This document shows, piece by piece, positions 1-8,262 of a stretch of DNA of 49,908 nt; the first letter of the stretch is position 1, and the number at the start of each line of letters is the position of its first letter. Both the position numbers and the translations under genes were made by a program. Under the pieces are notes generated by a model. It was not told the origin of the DNA. It did no database searches and saw nothing but the letters and a program-made list of their open reading frames with translations. The DNA lies in NCBI RefSeq assembly GCF_001429295.1, contig NZ_LMJL01000008.1, positions 1,095,142 to 1,145,049 of the forward strand. The letters are read 5' to 3'. Source of the stretch: Flavobacterium sp. Root935. Lineage in GTDB: Bacteria; Bacteroidota; Bacteroidia; Flavobacteriales; Flavobacteriaceae.

Positions 1-1581
1 CTACAAAATATAGTCGGTATTAATAAAATTCGATTCTTTGCTGTTTAGCAATTCCTGCAAAATTTCATTATTATAATCGATATCTTTTGAAGCTACAAAC
101 GTACGAATTGAGAAAGAACGCAAAGCATCTGGAATACTTAATGTTCCTACAGCCGAATCTTTGCGGCCTGTAAACGGAAACGCATCTGGTCCTCTTTGGC
201 AAGAACTGTTGAGGTTTACTCTACAAACTAAGTTTACCAAGGAATCAATAAGCGGGGCAAGCGTTTTTATATCTTTACCAAACAAACTCACCTGTTGTCC
301 GTAGTTAGATTCTGCCATATCATTTAAAGGTTCTTTGATATCTTTGAATGAAAGTACAGGGATAACTGGTCCAAATTGTTCTTCGTGATAAACGCGCATT
401 TCCTTGTTAACTGGATATAAAACCGCTGGAAAAATATAATTATCAGTATGCTTTCCTCCTTTTTCATTAATGATTTTCGCTCCTTTACTAGTTGCATCAT
501 CTATTAATCCCTGAATGTAACTTGGTTTTTCGGTTTCTGGAAGCGGTGTTAAAGAAACTCCTTTTTCCCAAGGATTTCCAAAAATTAAACTATCTACTTT
601 TTCAGAAAAGCGTTTATTGAATTCTTCTCTAACAGATTCGTGAACATATAATACTTTTAAAGCCGTACAGCGTTGTCCGTTAAAAGATAAAGTTCCCGCA
701 ATACATTCTTGGATTGCCAAATCTAAGTCGGCATCTGGTAAAATAATCGCTGGATTTTTAGCTTCTAAACCTAAAATCAAACGCAGTCTATTTTTGTTTG
801 GATGCTGATCTTGTAAAGCAATCGCCGATTTACTATTTCCAATTAATGCCAAAACATCAATTTTTCCAGATTTCATAATTGGAGAAGCCACTTCACGTCC
901 TCTGCCATAAACAATATTAATTACCCCTTTTGGGAAACTGCTTCTAAACGCTTCTAATAATGGTGTAATACATAAAACACCATGTTTCGCAGGTTTAAAA
1001 ATCACTGTATTTCCCATGATTAAAGCTGGGATCAACAATGAAAAAGTTTCATTAAGAGGATAATTGTAAGGTCCAAGACACAATACAACTCCAAGAGGTC
1101 CGCGGCGAATCATGGCGTTTACACCCTGTACTTTTTCGAAGTGCGAACTGCGTCCATTTAATTCTTTATAACTGGCAATAGTATCGTAAATATATTCTAC
1201 CGTTCTGTCGAATTCTTTTTGTGAATCTCCAAGATTTTTTCCAATTTCCCACATCAAAAGTTTAACCACTTCTTCGCGGGTTTCCTTCATTTGTTTCACA
1301 AAATTTTCCATGCACTTAATGCGATCTGCTACTTTCATAGTCGGCCATAAGCCCTGACCCATATCGTATGCATTGGTTGCAGCTTCGACAACTTCCGCCG
1401 CTTCTTTTTCTCCCATAAAAGGAATAGATCCTAATAAAGTCGGCGAATATTTTTCTGTTGAAGAAATAGTAGAAAACACAGGTGTGGTTTGCCCTGTCCA
1501 TTGTTTCAATTCTCCGTTTACAAGATAAGTATCTTGATTTATCAGCGTATTAATCTGATATTCTTCTGGTATAAAACTCAT
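1..1581 (-). CDS. gapN: NADP-dependent glyceraldehyde-3-phosphate dehydrogenase (GapN/ALDH11-like)
   Basis: A 526-residue aldehyde dehydrogenase, complete with its stop codon at the window edge. The catalytic cysteine is Cys305 in FNGQRCTA and the general base is Glu273 in LGLEAKNP. The wording around the cysteine matches the non-phosphorylating GAPDH (ALDH11/GapN) branch, which oxidises glyceraldehyde-3-phosphate straight to 3-phosphoglycerate with NADP, making NADPH in the cytoplasm without ATP. It is about 50 residues longer than streptococcal GapN, mostly through added N- and C-terminal segments. It stands alone, with a terminator between it and the upstream rhodanese gene. Family membership is firm; substrate identity is inferred from the motif and could be another aldehyde. 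Confidence 0.82.
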   Translation of the reverse strand: MSFIPEEYQINTLINQDTYLVNGELKQWTGQTTPVFSTISSTEKYSPTLLGSIPFMGEKEAAEVVEAATNAYDMGQGLWPTMKVADRIKCMENFVKQMKETREEVVKLLMWEIGKNLGDSQKEFDRTVEYIYDTIASYKELNGRSSHFEKVQGVNAMIRRGPLGVVLCLGPYNYPLNETFSLLIPALIMGNTVIFKPAKHGVLCITPLLEAFRSSFPKGVINIVYGRGREVASPIMKSGKIDVLALIGNSKSAIALQDQHPNKNRLRLILGLEAKNPAIILPDADLDLAIQECIAGTLSFNGQRCTALKVLYVHESVREEFNKRFSEKVDSLIFGNPWEKGVSLTPLPETEKPSYIQGLIDDATSKGAKIINEKGGKHTDNYIFPAVLYPVNKEMRVYHEEQFGPVIPVLSFKDIKEPLNDMAESNYGQQVSLFGKDIKTLAPLIDSLVNLVCRVNLNSSCQRGPDAFPFTGRKDSAVGTLSIPDALRSFSIRTFVASKDIDYNNEILQELLNSKESNFINTDYIL

Positions 1582-1619
1582 AATTTGGTTTGTTTAATGG
1601 TCTGGTAATTCTATTTTCA

Positions 1620-1649
1620 AAAGAAAAAAGAGGCCTTTATATGCCTCTT
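1620..1649 (-). terminator. Intrinsic terminator after the rhodanese gene
   Basis: A 7-bp stem (AAGAGGC at 1628-1634 with GCCTCTT at 1643-1649) has an 8-nt loop. On the minus strand it is followed by a T-rich run (complement of 1620-1627). It sits just after the rhodanese stop and before gapN, so the two minus-strand genes are probably separate units. Confidence 0.75.
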
Positions 1650-1655
1650 CTTCTT

Positions 1656-1967
1656 TTATGGTTGTACTGTTTCGCCTTCCCAATCCAGGATTCCGCCAAG
1701 CAGATTGTAGGCATTTTCGATACCTAGTTCGTTCATGATCTGACATGCTTTTGCACTTCTAGCTCCAGAACGGCAGTATACATAGTAATTTTTATTTTTG
1801 TCTAATTCTTCGATTTCGTAAATGAACCCCTGACCCTTATTGATGTCAATGTTTAAAGCATTTTCAATATAGCCGTCATTAAATTCGTCTTCAGTTCTTA
1901 CGTCAAGTATAACTGCATTTTCGTCAGCTTCTAACTGAGCAACCCAATCTTCTTGTGATAAATTCAT
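1656..1967 (-). CDS. Single-domain rhodanese-like protein
   Basis: A 103-residue protein consisting of one rhodanese fold. It has the typical LDVRTEDEF strand-turn near residue 21 and an active-site loop CRSGARS beginning at Cys65. Such proteins carry a persulfide on this cysteine and pass sulfur between thiosulfate, persulfides and acceptor proteins in the cytoplasm. There is no signal peptide. It is divergent from a Crp/Fnr regulator that neighbours other sulfur genes, so a role in sulfane-sulfur handling fits. The sulfur donor and acceptor are unknown. The family assignment is strong. Confidence 0.9.
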   Translation of the reverse strand: MNLSQEDWVAQLEADENAVILDVRTEDEFNDGYIENALNIDINKGQGFIYEIEELDKNKNYYVYCRSGARSAKACQIMNELGIENAYNLLGGILDWEGETVQP

Positions 1968-2205
1968 AATAAAATGTGTTTTTGTAAAATTACGACGTTT
2001 CTATTTATAAAAAACGTACCAAATGCGATTTCGATTATTATTCTCAGAAAACGTTTTAGAGAAAGTATTATAATCAGTGATTTACAAATTTACTTACTAT
2101 TTTTAAAAATTCAGTCTACAAAATCGGTAGAAAATAGGATTTTTTCATTTCCGCTAAATACATCTTAAATCTAATTTTATGACAATGAATCCCAAATCAA
2201 ACTAT

Positions 2206-2213
2206 TATCTTTG
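2206..2213 (+). promoter_or_regulatory. Promoter -7 box of the Crp/Fnr regulator
   Basis: TATCTTTG matches the Bacteroidota -7 consensus TAnnTTTG. It lies 137 bp before the start codon, so the leader would be about 125 nt and would contain the repeat at 2274-2327. No clear -33 TTTG is visible. Confidence 0.5.
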
Positions 2214-2273
2214 CAAACAATTACAATTTTAAATCTCTTTTTGATAAAAATTTAGAAACCAAAAGTATCATCT

Positions 2274-2327
2274 GTCAGTTTGAGCAGAGTCGAAAACCGC
2301 AAACATCTCGACTCCGATCGAGGTGCC
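2274..2327 (+). repeat. GTCAGTTTGAG-type dispersed intergenic repeat
   Basis: The stretch begins GTCAGTTTGAGCAGAGTCG and contains a self-complementary part (CTCGACTCCGATCGAGG). A related but diverged element beginning GTCAGTTCGAG lies at 3019-3085, so the two flank the regulator gene. This type of element is common between genes in Bacteroidota. It falls in the untranslated leader of the regulator. Confidence 0.6.
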
Positions 2328-2342
2328 AAAATTATTATAGCA

Positions 2343-2984
2343 ATGCAAAATTCCTTAAAAACCATATTTCCCAATTTCTCCAACGAACTTATCGCTACTA
2401 TAGAAGAAAACGGAAGCCTGCAGGATTTTGAAGCTGGAACAATACTAATGCGTATGGGGCAGTATATCAAAAATACCGCTTTAATAACCAAAGGAAAAAT
2501 AAAGATTTATCGTCAAGGCGAAGATGGCGGCGAATTCCTAATGTATTATTTACAACCTGGCCAAGCCTGCGCCATTTCTATGATCTGCACCGCAAAAAGT
2601 GAGAAAAGCCAGATTATGGCGAAAGTTGTAGAAGACGTTTCTGTAATGATGATTCCACTGCAATTAATGGACAAATGGATGATGGAACACAGAAGCTGGT
2701 ACGAATTTGTAATTGAAACCTATAGAAGCCGTTTTGAAGAAGTGCTGGAAGTAGTCGATAATATCGCTTTCCGTTCTATGGACGAACGTTTGGAGTTTTA
2801 CCTAAAAAGGCATTCTGATGCCTGCGGCTGTTCTGAAGTCAATCTTTCACACCAAGAAATTGCAACGGAATTAAATACTTCCCGCGAAGTGATTTCTCGA
2901 TTATTAAAAAAAATGGAACAACGCGGTCTGGTGAAACTAAACCGAAACCAGATTGAGTTATTAAACACTAATTTAACGAATTAA
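2343..2984 (+). CDS. Crp/Fnr-family transcriptional regulator
   Basis: A 213-residue regulator. An N-terminal cyclic-nucleotide-binding-like beta barrel covers roughly residues 10-120, followed by a long dimer helix and a C-terminal winged helix-turn-helix (about 168-192, LSHQEIATELNTSREVISRL). The ATG at 2343 is preferred: 63 bp of open frame upstream from a TTG is repeat sequence. Four cysteines stand out, Cys76 and Cys82 in the effector domain and Cys161 and Cys163 just before the helix-turn-helix, which would suit redox or persulfide sensing (inference). The cAMP-binding signature of E. coli CRP is not evident. The adjacent gene exports sulfur oxyanions. Candidate operators are at 3236-3249 and 9127-9140. 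Confidence 0.88.
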   Translation: MQNSLKTIFPNFSNELIATIEENGSLQDFEAGTILMRMGQYIKNTALITKGKIKIYRQGEDGGEFLMYYLQPGQACAISMICTAKSEKSQIMAKVVEDVSVMMIPLQLMDKWMMEHRSWYEFVIETYRSRFEEVLEVVDNIAFRSMDERLEFYLKRHSDACGCSEVNLSHQEIATELNTSREVISRLLKKMEQRGLVKLNRNQIELLNTNLTN

Positions 2985-3018
2985 CACTAATTCCAATAAT
3001 TTATTTCTTAAAACGATT

Positions 3019-3085
3019 GTCAGTTCGAGCGTCCCGAGGCTTCGATAGATATTGCACATCGCATTTCGACTTCACTCAATGTGAC
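3019..3085 (+). repeat. GTCAGTTCGAG-type dispersed intergenic repeat
   Basis: The element opens with GTCAGTTCGAG and closes with CTCAATGTGAC, imperfectly inverted ends around a divergent centre. It is related to the copy at 2274-2327. The rest of the 2985-3295 gap holds a short nAATTTGTGAAATTCG-type motif near 3194-3232 and then the promoter of the next gene. Confidence 0.6.
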
Positions 3086-3235
3086 AAAATATTTTATTAG
3101 TATTAAACACATAGAAATAGAGCTTTAGTAATTTTAAAAAAGGTGTTTTACTTTCATTACTGCACATAGGATTTAAATTTATGCAGACAGAATAATCCGT
3201 GAAAATTTGTGAAATTCGTCTTTAAAATTCCTTCT

Positions 3236-3249
3236 GTGATAAATGTTAC
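3236..3249 (+). promoter_or_regulatory. Candidate Crp/Fnr operator before safE-like gene
   Basis: GTGATAAATGTTAC is a 14-bp imperfect dyad of the form GTRAY-N4-GTYAC, the usual shape of a Crp/Fnr site. Its centre is 29.5 bp upstream of the first base of the -7 box at 3272. A matching dyad at 9127-9140 has the same spacing, and both are preceded by TTCTGT overlapping the left half site. Confidence 0.55.
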
Positions 3250-3271
3250 TGTAGGATTCTAATTTCCGAAG

Positions 3272-3279
3272 CAACTTTG
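3272..3279 (+). promoter_or_regulatory. Promoter -7 box of the TauE/SafE gene
   Basis: CAACTTTG differs from TAnnTTTG at one base. It lies 24 bp before the ATG, so the transcript would have only about 10-12 nt of leader. A weak box combined with an upstream dyad suits an activator-dependent promoter. Confidence 0.5.
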
Positions 3280-3295
3280 CATTAAAAGAAATGCA

Positions 3296-4087
3296 ATGGA
3301 ATATTTAGGCTATTTTGCTTCAATCATAATCGGAATTTCGCTTGGCTTAATTGGCGGCGGCGGTTCTATTTTGACTATTCCTATTCTAGTTTATTTATTT
3401 CAAGTAAATCCAGATCAGGCAACTTCATATTCCCTATTTATTGTGGGATTAACGGCTTTATCAGGAAGTTACAGCCATTACAAAATGGGAAATCTCAAAC
3501 TGAAATCGGCGTTGTATTTTGCAGTTCCCTCTGTAATTTCCATATTAATTATCCGCGAAGTAATTTTTCCTCAAATTGCCGCGACTTTATTTTCAGTTGC
3601 CTCTTATACGGTTTCAAAAGATTTTCTGATCATGATAATCTTTTCCATATTAATGATTACGGCAGCAATTTCGATGATTAAAAAAAATCAGCCTGAGATA
3701 AAAACAACAGAAACCAATTATTTGCAGCTTAGTTTAATTGGCTTTTTAGTGGGAATCGTCACGGGATTTCTTGGCGCTGGCGGTGGATTTTTAATTATTC
3801 CTGCGCTTCTTTTCTTTGCCAATTTACCAATGAAGCAGGCAGTCGGCACTTCATTACTAATTATTACCATTAATTCGTCAATAGGCTTTGCAGGCGATTT
3901 ATATATAGGAACACCAATCAATTATACTTTTCTATTAAGCGTTTCGGCAATGGCTTTAATCGGAATGATTATTGGAAGCCAGCTTTCTAAAAAAATCGAT
4001 GGTGCAAAACTCAAACCTCTTTTTGGATGGTTTGTACTTGTAATGGGAATTTACATTATTGCAAAAGAAGTTTGTTTTAACTTTTAA
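3296..4087 (+). CDS. TauE/SafE-family sulfite/organosulfonate exporter
   Basis: A 263-residue inner-membrane protein with about eight hydrophobic helices in two halves. Each half opens with a glycine-rich family motif: GLIGGGGSILTIPIL near residue 20 and GFLGAGGGFLIIPAL near residue 158. TauE/SafE proteins are thought to move sulfite, sulfoacetate or related anions across the inner membrane. The gene follows the Crp/Fnr regulator on the same strand but has its own promoter with a candidate operator. That operator is shared with the persulfide-dioxygenase gene at 9198, suggesting it exports a product of that oxidation, most simply sulfite. The substrate is inferred. Confidence 0.85.
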   Translation: MEYLGYFASIIIGISLGLIGGGGSILTIPILVYLFQVNPDQATSYSLFIVGLTALSGSYSHYKMGNLKLKSALYFAVPSVISILIIREVIFPQIAATLFSVASYTVSKDFLIMIIFSILMITAAISMIKKNQPEIKTTETNYLQLSLIGFLVGIVTGFLGAGGGFLIIPALLFFANLPMKQAVGTSLLIITINSSIGFAGDLYIGTPINYTFLLSVSAMALIGMIIGSQLSKKIDGAKLKPLFGWFVLVMGIYIIAKEVCFNF

Positions 4088-4159
4088 AATTTAAAACGGA
4101 TTGCCAATCTGTTTAGATTTTTATTTAAATATTTTGAATTTAGTTTTACTTGTAGAGTA

Positions 4160-4192
4160 ATCTTTGTCAAAGTTATACACTTTGACAAAGAT
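4160..4192 (+). repeat. Perfect 14-bp hairpin
   Basis: ATCTTTGTCAAAGT at 4160-4173 pairs perfectly with 4179-4192 across a 5-nt loop. No T-run follows on either strand, so it is not a standard terminator, although it lies between convergent genes. The left arm recurs at 8333-8347 without its partner, which suggests a dispersed repeat family. Confidence 0.65.
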
Positions 4193-4212
4193 GAAACTAA
4201 AAAGTGTATTTC

Positions 4213-4599
4213 TTAAATCTCTCCAAACCTCTCTTTATAGCGTTCAAGCTCATGTTCTGTTCGGTTGAGAAGTTTTTCCAGAAGTTTGATTTTGTCTTCG
4301 TAAAGCTCTTTTAAAATCGAAGAATTATCAGCATTTATCAAAATGCTTCCGTTGTTGTTTCCTGTTATTTTATTAAAATTGTTAAAGTATTTATCGTAAT
4401 CAAAACTAATTATATCCTCTACACTGACATCTAAAATTCTTCCAATTTCAACCAATTTCTCATAACTCAAAGAAGTCTTCCCTTTTTCAATTTTACTGTA
4501 ACCTGCTTGTGTTACACCTAATCTTTCTGCCATATATTCCTGAGTATAATTCTTTAACTCTCTAATGTTTTTAATTTTGTTTTTAATTGTTGCGGCCAT
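4213..4599 (-). CDS. XRE-family helix-turn-helix regulator
   Basis: A 128-residue protein with an N-terminal Cro/C1-type HTH at about residues 9-64 (IRELKNYTQEYMAERLGVTQ is the start of the motif). A polar linker follows, then a C-terminal helix (about 92-125) of charged residues that probably forms a coiled coil for dimerisation. Small XRE proteins of this layout repress a neighbouring or their own promoter. The 5-prime region carries direct repeats and a 9-bp inverted repeat (4622-4666) that may be its operator. Its target is unknown. The downstream membrane protein gene at 4831-5235 lies upstream of it on the same strand. Confidence 0.8.
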   Translation of the reverse strand: MAATIKNKIKNIRELKNYTQEYMAERLGVTQAGYSKIEKGKTSLSYEKLVEIGRILDVSVEDIISFDYDKYFNNFNKITGNNNGSILINADNSSILKELYEDKIKLLEKLLNRTEHELERYKERFGEI

Positions 4600-4621
4600 A
4601 ATTTTTCTGATTTGGGGTCAT

Positions 4622-4666
4622 GTATAGTTAAAACAGCCAGCCGTTGGTTAAACAGCGTAACTATAC
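4622..4666. promoter_or_regulatory. Repeat-containing leader of the XRE gene
   Basis: GTATAGTTA at 4622-4630 and TAACTATAC at 4658-4666 form a 9-bp inverted repeat. Between and overlapping them lie two similar direct copies, GTTAAAACAGC (4627-4637) and GGTTAAACAGC near 4646-4656. The block is 23 bp before the XRE start codon. It could be an autoregulatory operator or an RNA hairpin. Confidence 0.4.
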
Positions 4667-4830
4667 TTATTTTTGGGTATTCTAGTATTGCTTCATACTA
4701 CTAATTTCTGAAGCATTGTTTTTTCGTTAATTTTTCCTTTTTGCAATAAATAACTACACATCAAAGCTCCCATTATGAAAACAAAATCATAATGGAAAAT
4801 ATCAATTACAAACATCCTTGAATTTTAAAT

Positions 4831-5235
4831 TTAAGCGGTTCTTCCAATACTTCGCTCAAACTGAAGATCTAAAAAATGATCTATTTGTCTACTTATCAAA
4901 ACCCGATCCTCTGCCTTGATTTTGGTTCTTATTTTATTTTTGTAAACATCCTTTACAAACACAAAATAGTTAAACTCCGTTTTTTCTCTAAACCAAGCGA
5001 TTATAACAAGACTGTAACACAAAACTGCGGGAATAATGTAATACACATCTATTATATCAGAGAAAATCATGCAATAATAAGTAACAGCTGTAACGGCAAT
5101 AAAAACACTATTTTCTAAAAAGTATTTTTTCTTTTTTTTCAGCAGTCCAATCTCTTTTATTTCATCAAATTGATACTGCCAATTTTTAGATTTGTAATGA
5201 AATCTAATCTTGTCGCGAAAAATTGTTAAAGACAT
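4831..5235 (-). CDS. Small two-helix membrane protein of unknown function
   Basis: A 134-residue protein that I do not recognise at family level. Residues 1-40 are polar and strand-like (FRDKIRFHYKSKNWQYQFDEI), followed by two hydrophobic helices at about 43-60 and 64-83. The C-terminal 50 residues are basic and cytoplasm-like. The layout of a beta-rich edge with a helix pair resembles bacterial PH-like membrane proteins that read out surface state, but that is only a guess. It lies upstream of the XRE gene with about 230 bp between, so cotranscription is uncertain. Confidence 0.6.
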   Translation of the reverse strand: MSLTIFRDKIRFHYKSKNWQYQFDEIKEIGLLKKKKKYFLENSVFIAVTAVTYYCMIFSDIIDVYYIIPAVLCYSLVIIAWFREKTEFNYFVFVKDVYKNKIRTKIKAEDRVLISRQIDHFLDLQFERSIGRTA

Positions 5236-5457
5236 AATTAATTAGTAGGTAAAAATAGATTTAAAAGTTATAGTAGAAATCATTTTTAAAGAATATTAGG
5301 GGAATAATTCTTAGATACGCAATATTAAGCATTAACTTCTTTTTTTTCCTACAATAGAAAATTATAGAATATAACTATAAGTTGTAATTAAATCTTTAAT
5401 AATAATTTACCTCTTTTATTACTTATAAAATGTCCTGATTTAGGAGATTTATATTTT

Positions 5458-5544
5458 GGGCGTTTCCTCCGGCCGGGCTATCCGCTTGTATCTTTTCCTT
5501 GTTAAAGAAACAAGAAAAAGGATACCGCTCCTATCCCTAACGCA
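5458..5544. repeat. GC-rich palindromic dispersed element
   Basis: The element runs from GGGCGTTTCC to CCCTAACGCA and is clearly richer in GC than its surroundings. Its middle forms a long imperfect hairpin from GTATC through CTTGTT and back to GATAC. Its composition and palindromic core are those of a REP-like or mobile-element-derived unit that I associate with flavobacterial intergenic regions. No coding potential is seen. Confidence 0.6.
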
Positions 5545-5671
5545 CACTTGAGTGAATGATTTTTTTTGGTTTTAAAGATTTTTAACAATTGTCTCCATCT
5601 GGAGATAAAGAAATTTGAGTCTAGGTTTTAGCCAAACTTTTTATTTGGCTAAAGCATTCTCACCTTTCAAT

Positions 5672-5698
5672 AAAAAAACCTCCAGTTAAAACTGGAGG
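5672..5698 (-). terminator. Intrinsic terminator of cydAB
   Basis: CCTCCAGTT and AACTGGAGG form a 9-bp stem around a 2-nt centre (5679-5698). On the minus strand it is followed by seven T residues (complement of 5672-5678). It lies about 50 bp past the cydB stop. Confidence 0.9.
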
Positions 5699-5748
5699 CA
5701 ATTCATATAATCAAATAATTAAAATTCGTGAATCAGCATTTATAAAAA

Positions 5749-6825
5749 TTAATGCTCTCCATACCCAATATCATCCATTTTTCCGCTGAAAACACGATAT
5801 TGAATAACAAAATAAACAATCACTAAAAATAGAGCGATAAAAAACCAGCTCAAACCAGCATTTAATCCGTATTCGTGAGCGGCAGTGTTGTAAATCGTTA
5901 AAGACGGATTTACTTTATTTGTTGAAGGCAAAACATTCGGAAAAATTGAAACTGCTGTCGACGCAAACCCGCCAACTAAAAACAAAGTCGAAAACAGAAA
6001 TCCGTGACCATCTTTTTTAAACGAGCGAACTTTGAATAATCCTAAAATTCCAACAAAAGTCATTAAAGGAAAAAACCATAAAATCGGATTTTCAACAAAA
6101 TTATGAAATGGTTTAGGCTCGATAAAATGCCAAATCTGCAATGAAATACAAACTAAAACCAGCAAAACAATATTCAAGGCAAAAACTACTTTTTTCAATT
6201 TCGGATTCAGAGATGAATTTGTTTTATAAATAATCCAGTTTGCCCCGTGAATAGTTAAAGCTACAGTACTTACAATTCCTAAGAAAAGCGTAAACCAATC
6301 GATAATTCCCAGCTCATTGGCCTGCGGACTAAAAGTTGGATTCCACAAAGGCAGAAAGAAAAAATGTGCTTCTTGTGTAGAAACGCCATTCTGCACCATT
6401 CCAAGATTGACCCCGCGAACGATATTTCCTAAAGCAATTCCAAAAAACAAAGCCAAAAGCAAACTGGCAATTCCGAAAGCTTTATCCCAAATACTTTCCC
6501 ACATGGGATGATGCACCTGTCCGCGCATTTCTAACCCAATTGCACGAAAAATCAAAAGCCATAAAATCATAATCAACGGCAGATAAAATCCGCTGAAAGA
6601 AGAAGCATATAAAGTCGGAAATGCAAAGAACAAAACACCTCCGGCTGCAATCAGCCAAACCTCATTAGCATCCCAAAAAGGTCCAATTGAGTTTGTAATT
6701 ACTTTTTTATCTCGCTCTGTATCTGCAAAAAACAAATGAATAATTCCTGCACCAAAATCGTAGCCGTCTAAAACCAGATAAACTGCCAGGATTCCCATTA
6801 AAACTACGTACCAAAAAAATTCCAT
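5749..6825 (-). CDS. cydB: Cytochrome bd ubiquinol/menaquinol oxidase subunit II
   Basis: A 358-residue polytopic membrane protein with about nine hydrophobic helices. It has the CydB N-terminal signature LDGYDFGAGI at about residues 19-28 and conserved GPFWDANEVWLI near residue 48. CydB packs against CydA in the high-affinity bd oxidase, which takes electrons from quinol to oxygen. It starts 2 bp after the cydA stop, indicating translational coupling, and is followed by a strong terminator. Full length for the family. No cydX-like or cydDC genes are adjacent. A menaquinol substrate is expected in Flavobacterium but is not visible from sequence. Confidence 0.96.
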   Translation of the reverse strand: MEFFWYVVLMGILAVYLVLDGYDFGAGIIHLFFADTERDKKVITNSIGPFWDANEVWLIAAGGVLFFAFPTLYASSFSGFYLPLIMILWLLIFRAIGLEMRGQVHHPMWESIWDKAFGIASLLLALFFGIALGNIVRGVNLGMVQNGVSTQEAHFFFLPLWNPTFSPQANELGIIDWFTLFLGIVSTVALTIHGANWIIYKTNSSLNPKLKKVVFALNIVLLVLVCISLQIWHFIEPKPFHNFVENPILWFFPLMTFVGILGLFKVRSFKKDGHGFLFSTLFLVGGFASTAVSIFPNVLPSTNKVNPSLTIYNTAAHEYGLNAGLSWFFIALFLVIVYFVIQYRVFSGKMDDIGYGEH

Positions 6826-6827
6826 AC

Positions 6828-8174
6828 TTATATTTTTTCTGTTGAAAGTTCCACGTGATGCGGTCCTTTATTGATAATTTTTCCAATTAAAAGTAAAAAC
6901 AGCATTCCAAGCAAAAGATACAATCCTATGAATCCAAGCAATGTGAACAAAGTATTTCCAGAAGAAACCGTTGGCGAAGCTCCCGCTGTTGTTCTCAGTA
7001 AATTATAAACCAACCAAGGCTGTCTCCCTAATTCGGCCGTGTACCAGCCTGTTGTATTTGCGATATAGGGAAATGGCATCATGAACATTAGTGACCATAA
7101 AATCCATTTGGTTTGATACAATTTTCCTCTAACCAATTGAAAAAGAGAAATTACCATTAAACCGATAAAAACTGTTCCAAGTCCAACCATAATATGATAG
7201 GCATAATACAATCCTGAAATATTTGTCGGATGCAGATCTTCTTCAAACTGATCTAAACCTTTTATTTCCTGATCCCAATTTCCATAAGTCAGGAAACTCA
7301 AAATATTAGGAACCGCAATTTTATTATCCAGTTTTTTATCTTTTACGTCAGGCTGGCCAATTAAAACAATTTCAGAACCTCTTTTCTCGGTATGAAAAAT
7401 CCCCTCCATTCCTGCAAAAGTTACCGGCTGGTATTTGACCACATTTTTTGCCAGTAAATCTCCAGTCGGCACAGCCACAATTATACTCGAAATCAACCCG
7501 AATATCACGCCTGTTTTCAAGAACAATTTCCCAAAAGAAACATTTTTTTTACTCAAAATATAAAAAGCCCCGATTCCAGCCACAACAAAAGAACTTGTAA
7601 CCAAAGAAGCTGCTTGATTATGAAGATAAGAAGGCCAAAGCCAAGGATTTAAAAATAAAGCTTTGAAATTGGTTAATACAAACTTTCCGTTTTCTAGAAT
7701 TTCATAACCCACAGGATTCTGCATCCAAGAATGTGTGGCAATAATAAGATAACCACTTGCCCAAGAACCAATCATGATTAATACTCCAGTTACAAAATGC
7801 CATTTATGCCCGAGGAGTTTTTCTCCAAATAAAAATATTCCGAGAAACGAAGATTCGAGAAAGAAAGAAAACATTCCTTCCATCGCGAGCGTCTGACCAA
7901 TAATTCCGCCCGTTAATTCAGAGAATTTGGCCCAGTTGGTTCCAAATTGAAACTCCATGGGAATTCCAGTTACAACGCCCATTGCAAAATTCAGGGCAAA
8001 GATTTTCATCCAGAAATGGGTGGCGTGATTGTATTGTTCGTTATTGGTTTTTAAGTATTTCCATTTGAAGTAAACAATGATGAGCGAAAGGCCCATTGTA
8101 AGCTGAGGAAAAAGATAATGAAAAGTAATGGTGAAGGCAAATTGCATTCGATCATAAAAGAGCATTTCTTCCAT
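6828..8174 (-). CDS. cydA: Cytochrome bd oxidase subunit I
   Basis: A 448-residue catalytic subunit holding haems b558, b595 and d. Starting at the ATG at 8174 puts the haem ligand at His19 and RMQFAF at 9-14, exactly matching E. coli CydA numbering. A further 10 codons open upstream to a TTG overlap the -7 box and are rejected. The quinol-oxidising loop is of the short type. The tail GNTLFTLLGFIGLYLLLG near residue 420 is typical. It forms an operon with cydB. The enzyme supports microaerobic respiration and resists sulfide, which fits the sulfur genes on both sides (inference). Confidence 0.96.
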   Translation of the reverse strand: MEEMLFYDRMQFAFTITFHYLFPQLTMGLSLIIVYFKWKYLKTNNEQYNHATHFWMKIFALNFAMGVVTGIPMEFQFGTNWAKFSELTGGIIGQTLAMEGMFSFFLESSFLGIFLFGEKLLGHKWHFVTGVLIMIGSWASGYLIIATHSWMQNPVGYEILENGKFVLTNFKALFLNPWLWPSYLHNQAASLVTSSFVVAGIGAFYILSKKNVSFGKLFLKTGVIFGLISSIIVAVPTGDLLAKNVVKYQPVTFAGMEGIFHTEKRGSEIVLIGQPDVKDKKLDNKIAVPNILSFLTYGNWDQEIKGLDQFEEDLHPTNISGLYYAYHIMVGLGTVFIGLMVISLFQLVRGKLYQTKWILWSLMFMMPFPYIANTTGWYTAELGRQPWLVYNLLRTTAGASPTVSSGNTLFTLLGFIGLYLLLGMLFLLLIGKIINKGPHHVELSTEKI

Positions 8175-8201
8175 AATAGGTAATTTGTTTATGAAGTTCC
8201 A

Positions 8202-8209
8202 CAAATTTA
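8202..8209 (-). promoter_or_regulatory. Promoter -7 box of cydAB
   Basis: TAAATTTG on the minus strand matches TAnnTTTG and lies 28-35 bp before the cydA ATG. It supports the shorter cydA start. No Crp-like dyad is found at the spacing seen at the two sulfur promoters. Confidence 0.6.
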
Positions 8210-8262
8210 CCCATTAAAACCCGAATTACCCCCTAAAACAAGAGTTTATTTCTAAATTTTTG

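Larger units (their letters stand above)
5236..5748. other. 513-bp gene-free gap with three repeat structures
   Basis: No convincing reading frame is present. From left to right it holds AT-rich sequence, a GC-richer dispersed element (5458-5544), a 10-bp hairpin (TTTAGCCAAA at 5627-5636 with 5644-5653) and the cydB terminator. A smaller hairpin, TCTCC-ATCT-GGAGA, sits near 5592-5605. Confidence 0.6.

Noticed and set aside
1974..2168. 64-codon reading frame between rhodanese and regulator
   Set aside because: No family features, AT-rich spacer with promoter function, composition unlike coding DNA.
2280..2342. N-terminal extension of the Crp/Fnr regulator from a TTG
   Set aside because: The extra 21 codons are repeat sequence and the ATG at 2343 gives the family-like start.
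4160..4192. Hairpin as an intrinsic terminator of safE or the XRE gene
   Set aside because: No T-run follows on either strand; recorded as a repeat instead.
8175..8204. Ten-codon extension of cydA from a TTG
   Set aside because: It overlaps the -7 box at 8202-8209, and the ATG at 8174 places the haem ligand at His19 as in E. coli.
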